From: Karalla daura
Taxonomy: Eukaryota; Chordata; Actinopteri; Chaetodontiformes; Leiognathidae
DNA: 64,000 nt
Reading direction: 5' to 3'
NCBI GenBank assembly: GCA_029224185.1
Contig: CM055188.1
Span: forward strand, 28,833,414-28,897,413
Positions 1 to 18,889 of this stretch are shown here, one piece after another. Below the pieces are notes generated by a model. It had not been told where the DNA came from. It was given only the letters and a program-made list of their open reading frames with translations, and ran no database searches. Each line of letters begins with the position of its first letter. The stretch's first letter is position 1. A program made the translations under genes and the position numbers.

Positions 1-543
1 TGAGGGTTTAAGAACTTACAGGGCTCTGGGGGCTACTGATCCAGCCTTGACCAGACTGAGAGAAAACTCCCTCTTTTACTCCTGTGAGGCGTTGTTTGTG
101 TAATGTCACGTGCATGTCAGAGGAGCAGGTTCACCAGCAACGTGTAACAACCACCAAAAAGTCCAAAACTGTCTACCTCGACATTTGTCAATAACATCCA
201 GGAAGGGATTTGTTTTCAGGGGTGTTATTGACTGTCTCCTCCAAACTTTGTCCTCTGGTTTTAATGTCCTGGCTGTCCACCATTAAATGCAAATGTAAAC
301 ATGACATAATCCTGCAACTTCAGGGTGGGAAGAGAACTTAACAAAAACATTTGTTTAAGCCAATACTGATGTGCCAACAATATGCTGACATTGGGGAATG
401 TCTAGGTAACAGTGTGCTGGAATAGACTTACCTACATTTTTCCAGTAGTTGTCAGAAATGTATGAACCATGTGTAAACTATCAAATGGTGGTTGTGATAA
501 AACAGGGAGAAACACTCTGGCTCTCACCAGCTTTTTGAGGGTT

Positions 544-549
544 TTTATT
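544..549 (-). terminator. Probable bysl polyadenylation signal
   Basis: The plus strand reads TTTATT here, which is AATAAA on the bysl strand about 260 bp beyond its stop codon. It is the nearest canonical signal I noticed downstream of bysl. The interval 1-808 holds no other gene I can support; 550-808 would be the bysl 3' UTR. Confidence 0.5.
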
Positions 550-808
550 CAAAATTATTGCCTCAAATGTACATGAATACCACCAGTCTTTGAAGTGTGA
601 TCACTGCCACTGCAAAACAGTTCAGAGATTTGAGAAATAACTAAATTCACCACTGATCATAACTGTCAAACATCTTTACATGTGCAAACGCATCCACAAC
701 TCACTGCCATCTTTCAAACTGTCTTTCCATGAGACAGGACGTGTGAGGACAGCAGACTGAACTAAACGTTTGATCGTAGCAGGAGGAGGATATCCCCCAC
801 CGGTTTCC

Positions 809-8102
<7,294 letters not shown>

Positions 8103-8684
8103 CGCTGTAGTTTTACTCGAAAACGGAGATACAGTGTCGGGTGTTTGATAAACAAGCAGGCTGGAGATCTACTGAATACAGCCACTTGATCAACACGTGC
8201 GGACTTCCATGTCTAAAGGAAGTGACGCATTGTTTTACGTAGGCCTATCTCCGCCCCTGGCAGCACATGAAAACAGATATATTTTTTTAAATAAACAGTA
8301 ATATTGACGTTTAACCAATTTTGATTCGTTTTTCCTAATTCAGTTATTCGATTATTTAAGCCGACCCAGTACAGCTCCCCAATTTACTGAAAAAAAACTG
8401 CTTAACTATTACTCCTAACATATAATTCCCTTTACTGTGTTATTATATTTTCCTCTGTGGACTGTTGTCAGTTGTTGTGAATATGAACTGTGTGTGTGAT
8501 ATTCTTTTGTGTAACTTTTTCTGTACAGCATAATCTTCTTTTGATGTAAATAAAGTACTGTCTTGTGTTTCGTGTTTTATCTAATTAAAGAAATGTTACA
8601 AATAGTAACTTTTCACAACACCGGAAATCGTACTATACACCCGGAAGTACTCCACCAGACGTCAGAAACGGAGACGAAGTGACA
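8103..8684. promoter_or_regulatory. Head-to-head bysl/med20 intergenic (candidate bidirectional promoter)
   Basis: Only 582 bp separate the two start codons. Next to bysl there are ACTTCC and GGAAGTGACG motifs (about 8205-8228), and next to med20 there are ACCGGAAAT and CCCGGAAGT motifs (about 8620-8648). These match ETS/GABP-type sites common in TATA-less housekeeping promoters. The middle (8270-8600) is AT-rich and contains an AATAAA at 8549-8554 of unknown meaning. Transcription starts cannot be placed from sequence alone. Confidence 0.6.
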
Positions 8685-10950
8685 ATGGGGGTGACTTGGT
8701 GAGCAGTTTACTTAACTATTTAACAGGCGTGTGCGATCTAATAACTATTTTGAGCATTGCATGGCTTAGTTACATCTAGCTGCACATTTGTTCTCTCTCT
8801 TTGAACCACGGAGCGATAGTTTTACCGCGACCATTCACACGGTGCAACCAGGGAGTTGTTCTGGTGCAGAGTGAGATGTTCGTGTCTGCAGTCTTGTTTC
8901 ATTGTGTTTTGCTGTGTGTGTGTGTTTGCGTATGTGTTTGTTCCGAAGTGTATGTCAGGTGCCCGTGGCTGAGGGCAAGAGTGTGCAGCAGACTGTGGAC
9001 CTGCTGCACAAGAAGCTGGAGCAGCTGGGAGCTGTGAAACAGGGCAGCTTCTGTGTGGACTGTGAGACATACCACGCAACTGGAAGTGTCACCGGTAATA
9101 TAAATATGTTTTTTAATCCATTTCAGCTTTCAAAGTGCCAATTTAAATTGGTTGGCTTCATGCAGGGCCTTGCTGAAGGTCCTGGAAGACTACAGTCTTC
9201 CTGGGATCATCCCAGGACCTTTCCACATGGAGCACATTTGTTTTTCAGAAGTTGGAATAAATATATTTCTATTTTATCCTTTTAAATCAGAATCATTTGG
9301 ATGTTTCTTCATAGTTACCCAGTGATAGGTACGCCTAATGCGTCCCTGTAAACTCACCTGTGTTTCAGAACGTACTAATTTTTCCCATGAAAACAACAAT
9401 AACACTTGTATTTTATCGAAATATTTATATAATAATATGGATGATGGACTTTTGAATTCATGCTCTCCAAGAGCATTACACCCAATAATCTACCTAATAA
9501 TTGAGTAGGATTTTAATCATGTTTTAGTCTGTAGATGAAAATGCATTTTAAAAAACATGCATTAAAAAAAACATGCAAAAATAAACAATTATTGTCAGAG
9601 CCCAAAATCTGACCAAAAGGAGAGGCAATGATGAAAGAGGCCACATTAATGGCACAAATCCTGCAGAAGCTCCAAGATGAAATGCCAGAACAAAACCAGA
9701 CTGAAACCAAATGTAATGAGTATGTTGAACAGAAGATGGAAGCCTTGAGTCGAGAGAGTGCTTTACTGTAGCAGCAGCTTGAGAGAAGGAACTGAAGAAG
9801 GCGGTTTCTCCGCTGGATCTCATGGCTCAGCTCAATCCTCAGTGTGCTCGTATTGTGCCTAATTGTTTATTTATCTGTCCAGAAGAAGATGGTTATTTAA
9901 GGTGTATTATGATGGTGCCATGGTTCAAATAAAGAAACGAGTCACAGTATTTGTTCAAACAAATAAATTCAGCCTTCAAATTATGTGAAATGCTTGTGAA
10001 TTATAAAAACAATGAACATATGTAATAAGGCTCAGCTGAGCTTGTGTATGCCAATGTGTGACACATGAAATTACATAAAATTCTCTGTCACTTGAGATTT
10101 GGGAAAAGACGTGTAATGTTCCAAGCAGCAGAAGAAAACTACTTTCAATCAGTGTTTAAAAATATCCTGAATCCTATATTTCAACTCAGTAGCATAATTC
10201 TTTTAATCCTCAGTGACTTTAACTAAATCATTATGTGGTTGAAATTATTTATCTTGCAAGTTCCTTCGGTGTTATGATACCAAAATCCTTTCCTAAATTG
10301 AGGTATAATTCTTCATAATGTTCTATACTTGAGCGAATCAAGTTGTTCATTTGGCACCTCTCATAGCCAGTCTTTCTTGTCTATTTCAGGTCAGCCCTCG
10401 AAGCTCTTATACGTGATGCATAACTCTGAAACGCCCCTGAGCTGCCTGGCTCTGTTTGAAGGTGGACCGTGCCTGATCGCCGATGCCAACTTTGACGTTC
10501 TCATGGTGAAGTTAAAAAGCCACTTTCAAAATGCCAAAGGCCACAAGGTGGAGTGTCGTGGTTCTCGGTACAGATACTGTGACTTCTTGATAAAGGTCGG
10601 TACTGTGACAATGAGCTCCAGTGCCAGAGGGATATCCGTGGAGGTATGTACTTTTATGAATGATAATGAGCGTGGAAACACACGGTTTTACCACCCTGAT
10701 AGCATTAATGCTTGATGTGTCTCCTCAGGTGGAGTACTGTCCCTGCGTGGTTCCGGGCGACTGCTGGAACCTCATGAAGGAGTTTATGCAGTCCTTTCTG
10801 GGCTCCAATGTCCCCGAACTGCCATCTGTGTTTGCTGCCAAGCCCGAAGGCCTCTTTGCCCCATCCGACTCCGTTGACACTATGACTCAGTATCTTGAGC
10901 TGTTCAACAAACTTCGTAAACTTCAAATGCCAGGGAGTAATGTGCGCTGA
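8685..10950 (+). CDS. med20: Mediator complex subunit 20 (4 coding exons)
   Basis: MED20 (Srb2/TRFP) is a head-module subunit of Mediator, partnered with MED18 and MED8, and acts in the nucleus with RNA polymerase II. Exons 8685-8698, 8949-9094, 10390-10643 and 10729-10950 join in frame to 636 nt, 211 aa plus stop (human about 212 aa). The first exon encodes only MGVT plus two bases. Exon 2 gives the family-typical VPVAEGKSVQQTVDLL and FCVDCETYH. Exon 3 gives LLYVMHNSE, CLIADANFDVLMVKL, YCDFLIKVGTVTM and ARGISVE. Exon 4 gives YCPCVVPGDCW and the C-terminal YLELFNKLRK helix. The exon-2 acceptor is atypical: a TG-rich stretch ending GAAG just before 8949. It is chosen because it restores the family sequence TCVxQxPVAEG. 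Introns 1 and 3 are short; intron 2 holds a decayed coding-like segment. Confidence 0.96.
9613..9933 (+). pseudogene. Decayed coding-like segment with C-terminal membrane helix, in med20 intron 2
   Basis: The frame 9613-9900 (96 codons, bounded upstream by a stop at 9610) reads as a Glu/Gln/Leu-rich coiled-coil-like stretch (QILQKLQDEMPEQNQ, then EQKMEALSRESALL). After it come basic residues and a strongly hydrophobic segment, LSSILSVLVLCLIVYLS, then QKKMVI and a stop at 9898. Two in-frame stops interrupt it (9769-9771 and 9793-9795). An AATAAA follows at 9928-9933. This looks like the 3' end of an mRNA for a tail-anchored coiled-coil protein, now broken, perhaps a processed copy. I do not recognise the parent gene. 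Chance similarity remains possible. Confidence 0.4.
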
Positions 10951-11124
10951 GTTGTCAGTTGTCAATAGAGAGATCTATTTTTTTATGTTTATACTGATGA
11001 ATTCTGTCCTGTGGATCAGTGTGGTATCCAGGCCTTTCTGAAAGGAGTTCTTTTTTATTTGGGTTTCTGGGGCCTTATAGTATTGTACAAAATTGCCTGT
11101 TCCAAGACATACACAACATATTGT

Positions 11125-11130
11125 ATTAAA
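11125..11130 (+). terminator. Probable med20 polyadenylation signal
   Basis: ATTAAA lies about 175 bp after the med20 stop codon, the first good signal downstream. The 3' UTR would be 10951 to roughly 11150. The interval 11150-11590 shows no gene I can support. Confidence 0.55.
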
Positions 11131-11599
11131 GAAACCTGAAGTGGCCAGAGTCTGACTTTTTTTTACAGCAGTCTATGAGTGCAATCTGTGTAGATATCGC
11201 TTGTGTAGAAGCTGGGTCTGATTCGCCAAGTCATAAAGTTTACCCACTGCTTAATAGATTGCAGGAACTATTACAAAGAATTTGAACAGTAAAATATCCC
11301 TATCTTGGGCATGCCAATGTCCAAGCAAGGAAAATTGCCCACTCTGAGTAGGGCAGCATTGACTAAACAGTCTCAGAAGTGAATGAAGTGCTACACACAT
11401 GTTCCAGAGAGTACGTAAACACGAGTTGCTTTAATCTGTTGGCACTAAATCTACTTTGGAGACACAGAGATGTGACGTGCTTTAGGCCTCAAAGACATTC
11501 AGGCCTCAAAAAGACATAATAACAGTCTCACTGGATGTTTCCTCCAGAACAGCATATGGGGAGGAGGTCCAAAGATTCACTGGGCATTGCTCATCTAAG

Positions 11600-11880
11600 A
11601 ACGTGGTGCTGAACAAAAGAGATGGTGCTAGACTTCAGGAGACAAACAGGAGGTCCTGTTCCACTACAGATGAATGGAGACTGTGTGAGTGTGTCGTCTT
11701 CTTCAGGTATCTGGGGTTGCTCTTGACCTAACATGGCCCAATACACTGATGAAGGTTGAGAAGGTTCAACATTGGCTCCACTTCCTCCGATCACTAGGTA
11801 AATACCACCTTGTGATGAAGATTAAGCTTCAAAGGGTCTTCATTGTCTGTCTTCACTTTCTGTATATACACGGACCTGCA
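11600..11880 (+). mobile_element. Degenerate LINE reverse-transcriptase fragment
   Basis: With a frameshift near 11690, the plus strand reads KEMVLDFRRQ, then PLQMNGDCV, then VFFRYLGLLLT, then VEKVQHWLHFLRSL. This follows the order of conserved segments after the catalytic box of L2/CR1/Rex-type LINE reverse transcriptases (KTKE..DFR, then V..F.FLG, then a WLxFLRxL helix). It is short and broken. From 11880 to 13000 I see no gene, only scattered low-complexity and SINE-like pieces (11900-12060) and a GC-rich patch at 12600-12700. Confidence 0.6.
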
Positions 11881-13002
11881 GAAGAATCTTGACCTCTCAC
11901 ATCAAGTCAAGTCAAGTGTACTTCATTGTCAATTTCCTATGTAAAAAAGACAATATTACAAAGAGAAAAGGAGAATTTAAATTGTGTTTCACCAGGCACC
12001 AAATGTGCAATTTAAACTAAACTAAACTAAAAACGCACACACATACACACACACCCTATAAGATACAGACATTAGCAATCAATACAGTTTCTTTACCTGA
12101 AGAACTGAGGTAGCTTCTTCTTGAGTGAAGTATGCAGATTTTATCGAATGTGTAATGTGAAATATGCAAAATGGAAGGTACAGTAAGGTGTAGGTATCAA
12201 AATAGAACCAGAAGTTTATAAAAATAAGGTAAGAAAAAGATATATAAAGATTATATAAAGTGACAGCAGCTCTTGCTATCTCACCAGGGCTCTATTTTAG
12301 ATATTATTTTATTTTTTATTTTCTGTATGGAATATGCTCTACTGATTTCACTGCGTAATTTGATAAACGAATGACAAAGATTATCCTATTCTATTAATTC
12401 ATCACAAAGCAATCATGAAGTACTTTCACAATCAGATTTTCAAGAACTCTGATTTTGTTGTGGGCAGTGGTTCATGCTTTCAGGGCCTAGTGGAAAGACC
12501 TATTTGTCCCCGGTTTCTGATTAGTTTTGCAATGAAACCTCAGAACCTTATGAACAACAAGGTGCGTCTGCACGCACAGCTTACTCATCACTCATCCTCT
12601 CAGAAGTTGCGGCGCCCGCTGTTGCCAGGGGCACCGCTGGTGGCCGTGGCAACGGTGAGTTTCTCCAGCTGCAGCGGCCTGCAGCCTTTCCGGTGGTGTT
12701 TCAGAGTCAGAGTTTGGACTTTATCAGATTAACTGTCAGAATAGGAGTTAGGGGCTCACTTATATCATTTTATCTTGATTAGCTTTGAGGAGTTCTGGGA
12801 AGGGTATATTATGTAAGTGATTATGTCTACTCAGCTGCAACAATAACCCGCTCAGCTCTACACCCATGGAAGAACATATTCTGGTTATTGGCAAGTTCGT
12901 GTTGCAAAATATTATGTAAAATGTAATGCAGAGGCCATAAGCTCTCTTCCTGCAGGCCACATTTTTTGAACATGTGGGTTGGGTGGGCGACCGGTGAGCG
13001 TC

Positions 13003-13832
13003 CTACTGCAGAAAAACAAAATGAGCTGTTTCAAGCTCGGCATGCACTAATGACCATGGGAAACAGAGGTGAACAGGTGCTGGAGTGAGAGTGTTTTTCG
13101 GATGAAAAGGGACACGCTGGAGGATGTGAATGTGGAGTGGAACTCGCACAAATTCACCCAGGGCACAGAGTACCTGTCCAAGGACCAACTCAGCAGGTGA
13201 AGCATCCAAGTCCTCCTTAGGAGCTGAATACAGTCGGAGCATGAGCGAAGGCAAACGATCCACCCAATCACCATCCAACCGTGCATCACACAATGCTGCC
13301 TCGAGCAAATGGTGAAACACAAACAGCCTGAGGATGGAATATGCCAGAGTGGTGAACCTGCATGCCCAGGGACCTTGCCAGTGCTGACTAGAGCTCTGAA
13401 ACGAGGTGAGGACCTCTGTCAGAGCTGGTGTCAGATGGGGCACCAAAACGTTCAACTCAGGCAGAAGGAAATGCCTGTGCTACATCTGACAGAGAAACCG
13501 CCTCTCGCCATCTGGTGGTTCGATCCGCCACTGTCAGCAGGTAAAACCCTGCGAGGGACGTAGAGAAGGTTAGAAATGCCTGGCCACAATCAAAAACGTT
13601 CAAGGGGCGTCCTGGTGGGCTGGTTGTCCATAAGGCACTGACACCCATTCTCTGACCTCCTTACAAAGGCCGGGCCAGACAAACCTGGATCCGACCATGC
13701 TATCATGACTATGTCCCAGGGTACATTCACACCTGTGTTGACAGCATTGTGCCCATTATACAAGCCAGTAAGTTCCCCAACCAGAGAGCTACCTCCATCC
13801 TCTGATGACCCCACCACACCCACCACTAGCAC
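13003..13832 (-). mobile_element. Ty3/gypsy-type integrase relic
   Basis: The minus strand carries broken frames resembling the integrase region of gypsy retrotransposons. RFVWPGLCKEVREW (near 13680-13640) matches the segment before the zinc-finger cysteines. FYLLTVADRTTRWREA (13560-13510) matches the start of the catalytic core. DWVDRLPSLMLRLYSAPKED then ASPAELVLGQ (13290-13170) matches the end of the core. The frame changes at least twice, and no LTR, protease or RT was seen beside it. From 13833 to 14760 I see nothing beyond AT-rich unique sequence. Confidence 0.75.
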
Positions 13833-14769
13833 AGACTGGTCACACTTAATTTAGTAAGCTCAGTCCAGAGATATGGAAGTGTGCACCAGTTTGTGCTACC
13901 TCTAGAAACTCTTACTTCCTGTCCTGACTCCTGAACGGCCAACAGGAGTTTCTATCTGACTTCCTTACATAACAGCACCCTACACAGTTTACACATTCAT
14001 AATACTTTATCATCGTATGCATAAATGTGATAAACAAAACTTCCCATACTGCAACAGTCATTTTACATACTCTTGTATTATCACTTTTGTATCATTATTG
14101 TTTTGACTACTTGCTTTTAGTTTTATTTTTACTGTCATACTGACATTTTTGTGTATCGATATGAGTTGTATTCATGTTGTATTATATTGCTATATTGTTC
14201 AGGTTCAGGTTTTTAATTATACTTGTAATTTTCAGTTCATTTAGATTTAAAAAGCCCAGATAAATACTGCAAAAACAAAGCAAAATTGTAAATAGCAATT
14301 GGTTCATATTAACGTTCTAAGTGCATACAGAGGTAGGTCTTTGTAAATGTCTGCCACATGATATCCACAATCAGCAGTAGGCATCAAACCGTTTCAAAAC
14401 ATTTGCCCTGCAGGTGTATCACTCAGTGTAGACAAAATCTACAACCTTTCTCAAGTTACATTGAAAGGAACACCCTACAGAGCCACTCTGGTTTAGCAAT
14501 AATGTGAAAGAGCTGACATTAACTAATGGATGCAATAATAATAATGATAGGCAAAGCCTTTATTGCTGGGAATAAAAAAATCCATTTAATTAGGCTTTAA
14601 CAATGCCTGATTTAAGGTTGAATGAACACTTCCTGTTTCAAACCATCCCTGAGAGTTCCAGTTTAAAGGACATGCATCAAGCATATCCATGACTTCAGAA
14701 CATTTAATACATGTTGTTTAAAAAAATGTCTTTATTTAAAGACCCACTGTGCCTCAGTTTTTCCCATGC

Positions 14770-15062
14770 TCTTGTAGGTGCGTAACTTCTAGGAGTCAAA
14801 GATGGGCAGCAGGAGGAGGATGAAGAACAGATATGATTGGTCCAGCCCTGTGTCAGTATAGAAAATGAACCAATGAGAGCTGTTCACTTTTTATATTTCA
14901 ACCCTCGTTGCGATCGCTGGCATAAATTTGGGCTCAGCGCTGAGGTGGAAAACGGAGGAGATGACCCACCGACCCACAGTGGAAAAGGCCAGAAGATCGA
15001 TCCAGATGCGGTAAGAATCGTCTGTCATCCCTTTCACAGCGCAAAACCAATTTAAGGTAAGG
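14770..15062 (+). promoter_or_regulatory. Unit 1 promoter-like block (P1)
   Basis: This block is homologous to P2 (30230-30573) and P3 (38640-39070). It contains an inverted CCAAT box (ATTGG 14836-14840, in GATTGGTCCAGCCC) and a forward one (14870-14874). AT-rich sequence follows (14890-14900), and two splice-donor-like sites end it: GCG|GTAAGAAT at 15011 and AAG|GTAAGGAGC at 15059. The second donor context (GTAAGGAGC) is shared by all three copies. I infer a promoter plus short first exon on the plus strand. No expression evidence is available. Confidence 0.45.
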
Positions 15063-15343
15063 AGCCGCTCAATCTTTGCACTTCCTCAACAGTGTTTTCT
15101 GTTTCACAATAAAAAGAGCTACAACTAAGAGATGCATGAAAGAGTTTCTTAGTTTAAGTTTTGCTTCTTTTTTTCCCCCAGGATTCACGTCTGTATTAAT
15201 GCGGGGCTGTATTGATTGCAGTTTTACCCAATGATAGCACATCTGCCCGAATACTCCAACAAGCGGACTTTGCACAGCAAATATGACACTGCGCATTTCC
15301 ACACACAGGCTGCTGAGGTGCGCACATTTGATTATGAGACAAT

Positions 15344-15800
15344 GTTGCGTCTATATTCCCATCCCGCGTCATGTTGTGCGTGTTCTCTGAATGTTCTGAC
15401 ACCTGTGTATACTTGCATTTTTAGACCTTAATGTTCCTGCTGGTTGACCGCCTCTCTTGGTCATCCCAGCCCTGTATTTGTGTCTTTGTTGCTGAGTTGA
15501 TGGCGCAATTACCTCACTTTAATCTGCGCCACGGTTGTCAGGGGCAACAGTGGCGCAGATTAAATTCAGAAGCGCAGAGACCTTGCGCTCCATCCTCCAG
15601 CTGCGACACAGGAACACATTCAGAATGAAACTGTGAAGTAGGCACAGATATTTATATGGGTTTTTTTTTCTTATTTTCCTGTTTGACAAGTATGTGTTGT
15701 GCGCTCATCCAGTGAGCTTTGAGAATACATCATCACAGATCCAGACCGACAGTGAGAAACAGAGGTAGATGATCAATCAGTCAATTAATCAATTAATAAA
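15344..15800 (+). repeat. Unit 1 H module with X-box-like hairpin (H1)
   Basis: This block is nearly identical by eye to 30946-31425. It contains an inverted repeat at 15520-15562: a 13-bp stem (TAATCTGCGCCAC / GTGGCGCAGATTA), one G-A mismatch, 4 more pairs and a 7-nt loop. The hairpin core 15534-15548 reads GTTGTCAGGGGCAAC, close to the RFX-family X-box (GTNRCC, 0-3 nt, RGYAAC). A conserved stretch follows (GCGCAGAGACCTTGCGCTCC, then CAGAATGAAACTGTGAA before GTAGGC). No convincing protein is encoded. Confidence 0.7.
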
Positions 15801-17040
15801 TCGTTCAAGTCACCCTTTACGCATAAAAATTCGCAAAATTGCACAAAACATTACGCAACAAAAACAAGGAAAACAGCGTAGCAGCAAAACACTAATGCAC
15901 ACAAACACGCACACACGCATCATAAAATCAAAAATAAAATACATACATACAATACATACAATACATATATAATAATAATAAATAACAAAACTAATAGGAT
16001 CAACAATCGAATATATAAATAAAATAAAAGGAATTAAGAGTAGAAAGGTTAGAATTAATGACTATATGATATACATATGATAAATGATAGAATAAATGGC
16101 TTTAATAAACGAAAAGACTAAAGAGCTACAATATATAAAGTAAAAGTATAGGTTATAATAAATGCTGAGAATAAAGATTTTAATCAAAGCCAAGCTTAAA
16201 AAGGTGCATCAGTCCACATTTGCAGCTACTCTCAGGTCTTCAGGAAAGAGCACAATAATAAAAAGATGCCTTGCTGTGAGTTTTGGTTCTAATTTAATAG
16301 AACTGATATAAAACCTGTAGAGTTCTCAGCGGCTTGTAAGTTATAAGCAAAAGACTCTTAAAGTTGATCCTGAAGTACACAAGTAACCAGTGCAGGGACT
16401 GGAGTATATTTACACCAACAGAAAATTAAATAAAATAATAAAAATAAAAACATATTCCAAAAAATTTGTGTAAAAGGTGTGTGTGTACATGAAATACATG
16501 CATACATGACATATACAGTATATACATACATATATACATATACACACACATACATATATATATGAATAAAAAATAAATCATTTGAAAAGTATAAATAGCA
16601 TTGATTGTTGTCAGCTTATAAGTTATGAATTTCCAAAGAACTGAAATCTAGAGACTTCTCTAAAGGACATCTGACATGGGACTGGGACTTGGGTAGACAA
16701 CATGGAAATGTTGCACAGGCTGAGGCTTTAATTCACAATCTTCAATGCCAAGAGCCACTCTATGGAGGTTTTATTGTTACTATATCTTTTGCAAATGTGT
16801 ATTTGTATCATTTCTAAATGTGGACGTGCGTGTTATCAGATTCGCAAATGTGGGCTGACACTTGTGTCTATGTACACAGATTTGTAAATGTGTAAAGCAA
16901 ACCTTTCTCTGTTTTCAGATACGCAAGTTTCTGCACATGTACGACGATCTGTAAGTGTGCATAAATCTGTATATGTGTATGTAATTTTGTAAAAGTGTGA
17001 ACATCCTACAAATATATAGACAGATTTGTAAGTGTCTCAC
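15801..17040. other. AT-rich stretch with a unit-homologous patch and short degenerate repeats
   Basis: From 15801 to 16620 the sequence is AT-rich with short CA and TACATA repeats and no gene. About 16640-16760 resembles 31535-31690 in unit 2 (shared CATGGAAATGT, GGCTGAGGCT / GGCCGAGGCT, TTCAATGCCAAG / TTCAACACCAAG), supporting common descent of the two units. From 16790 to 17040 there are loosely repeated words of the ATTTGTAAATGTGT type. Confidence 0.5.
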
Positions 17041-17077
17041 ATATCAATACATTACATTCCTAGTAGGTTAGATTATT

Positions 17078-17400
17078 GTGGTGGTGTCCTTACAGGTCTC
17101 AGTAAGAAAATCAATCAAGCAGCTGCAGCTCATTCAGAGCGCTGCAGCCAAAGTCCTGACCAACAGCACGAAAATGGACCATATCACACCAGTTCTTAAA
17201 TCCCTGTACTGGCTTCCTGTGTGTCAAAGGACAGAGTTTAAAATCCTGTTACTGGTCGACAAGTCACTGACTGGTCTTGGGCCTAAATACATGTCAGAGC
17301 TACTGGTTGGGTATGAAGGATCCAGACCGCTAAGGTCATAAGAAACAGGTCTACTCAGTGTCCTCAGGGTCAGAACTTAGCAGGGTGAAGCTGTACCTTT
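17078..17400 (+). mobile_element. LINE ORF2 C-terminal fragment
   Basis: The 87-codon frame at 17078-17341 carries KQLQLIQSAAAKVLT, then DHITPVLKSLYWLPV, then FKILLLVDKSLTGLGPKYMSELL, then SRPLRS. This is the conserved C-terminal region following the reverse transcriptase in L2/CR1/Rex1-type fish LINEs. The upstream part is missing and the frame ends early, so it is a dead 5'-truncated copy. From 17400 to 18300 I see no gene. Confidence 0.8.
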
Positions 17401-18319
17401 GTGCACACCTAGAGTGTGCACAAACTGTCAGTTTATTTAAATTAGGGATTAAAAAAATATTGTTTACTGCAGCTTTCCTGTAGTGTCAATTTCATTCTAC
17501 TTTGCAACCTGCAGTTTTACATGTGCTATTTTGTGCTATTTGATTTTGAACTGACGTTTTTCTGCTTGTTAAATTGTCTGAGCTCTCCATTCTCTGTCTT
17601 TTTACTTCAGCAAATGTTTTTAAAAAAATGTTGTTTTTTTCCTTTGCCCTGTGTTCAGGTTCATAGGTTAAGACTGCAAGAATGACAGGCTGCAGTACCG
17701 TCTACTTACCACTAGTCGGTGTGTCATTCACATGGTAGAGCTTGCCAGGGTGACGTCACGTCACTGAGCTCAGGACAAAGGATGAGCTACAAGCATAAAT
17801 CTTTTTGCACACAGTTCTTTTTTAAGCATTTGCACAATTTGTGTGTAAAAAGACTGAATTGAAAAGACTGTATTGGATTGTAACCAATGTAAGACACTTC
17901 CAGATCTGTCTACACTTCCAGAACTATTTACTCATTTACAGTGTTGTGGAAAAATTCTTGATCTGTCTGGGAAAATCAAAAAGCAAGTCTGGAACAGGTA
18001 GAGAAGGGAGACAACACACTCAGACCACTGCTGGTGGATCAGAGGAGTGCTACCCTGAGGGAGAGGTCACAATGCATTTTATCCTGACCCCCAGAAACAC
18101 ACTCCCTCCTCTCAAGTGGGAAAACTATTTGGTCACAATAAACAAATAGTCAGGAGAGGAGCAAGACTTTACAACTGGAGTCCCTGGAGCAGCACATTTT
18201 CATAGGCATAACAGTGGACGTGTTAAGGAGCAGGGATTGATCTTTCAATGAAGTTCTTGAGTCTTTTATGGCTGCAGCACACAGAGTTCAGGCTACATCT
18301 AAATGAATACTGACATTAA

Positions 18320-18800
18320 TCAAATGTTCCTAAATGCATGTAAAATTTCAACCACAACAGATTTACATGCACCTTTACTTATGTACACATTTATTTATGA
18401 ACACTTTCAGGTTTTTGTACACAGACTTGATAAACACATTAACAAATTCATGAGCACACACACAAATGTCATTAAATATTTACAAATTTGACTCCACAGA
18501 CACACATTGAGATACACACTGGCAAATAATTAAGAAGAAGAATCAATACCGTCATACATACTTCTTTCTTTCTACATAAGAGGCTCAACACAAGTTTCTT
18601 GGCTTCTGCTTGTAGTTTTGCACAGGGCAATCTGTGTATGTTAAAGTTAATGTCAGAGGGATGCAAATCAGATTTCAAACTCTGGGGATAAAACTTCACA
18701 GAACTAGGATGCATTGTCCACTTCCCCCTCAGGGGTTTGAAATATGCACAGCTGTCAATCTGTTCATTTGGACTGACGGTGTTCCTGCCATAACCATGAC
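18320..18800 (+). repeat. Short degenerate repeats and a unit-homologous patch (L module)
   Basis: The first part (18320-18500) has words such as ACACATTTA and AACAAATTCATGAGCACAC, resembling the reverse complement of words at 16790-17040. About 18690-18800 matches 32180-32300 in unit 2: shared TTTGAAATATGCACAGCTG, ATCAATCTGTT-like, TGGACTGAC and GTGTTCCTGC. No coding potential is evident. Confidence 0.5.
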
Positions 18801-18889
18801 TCTTGATGTAGGTGTATTTGACCACTGTCTGTCTCTCCCTTCTACAGTAAGTCTCTCCCTTCATTCTAAAACCGGACTGGAAGCTAATG

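Noticed and set aside
8549..8554. AATAAA between bysl and med20 as the end of a third gene
   Set aside because: No coding sequence precedes it on the plus strand in this short head-to-head region.
14837..15055. 72-codon frame in P1 as a small protein
   Set aside because: Not kept open in P2 or P3, which share the same block.
15534..15548. MHC class II-type promoter from X-box plus CCAAT boxes
   Set aside because: The X-box-like site is about 700 bp downstream of the CCAAT boxes, not at the tight fixed spacing that class II promoters need, and no class II exon follows.
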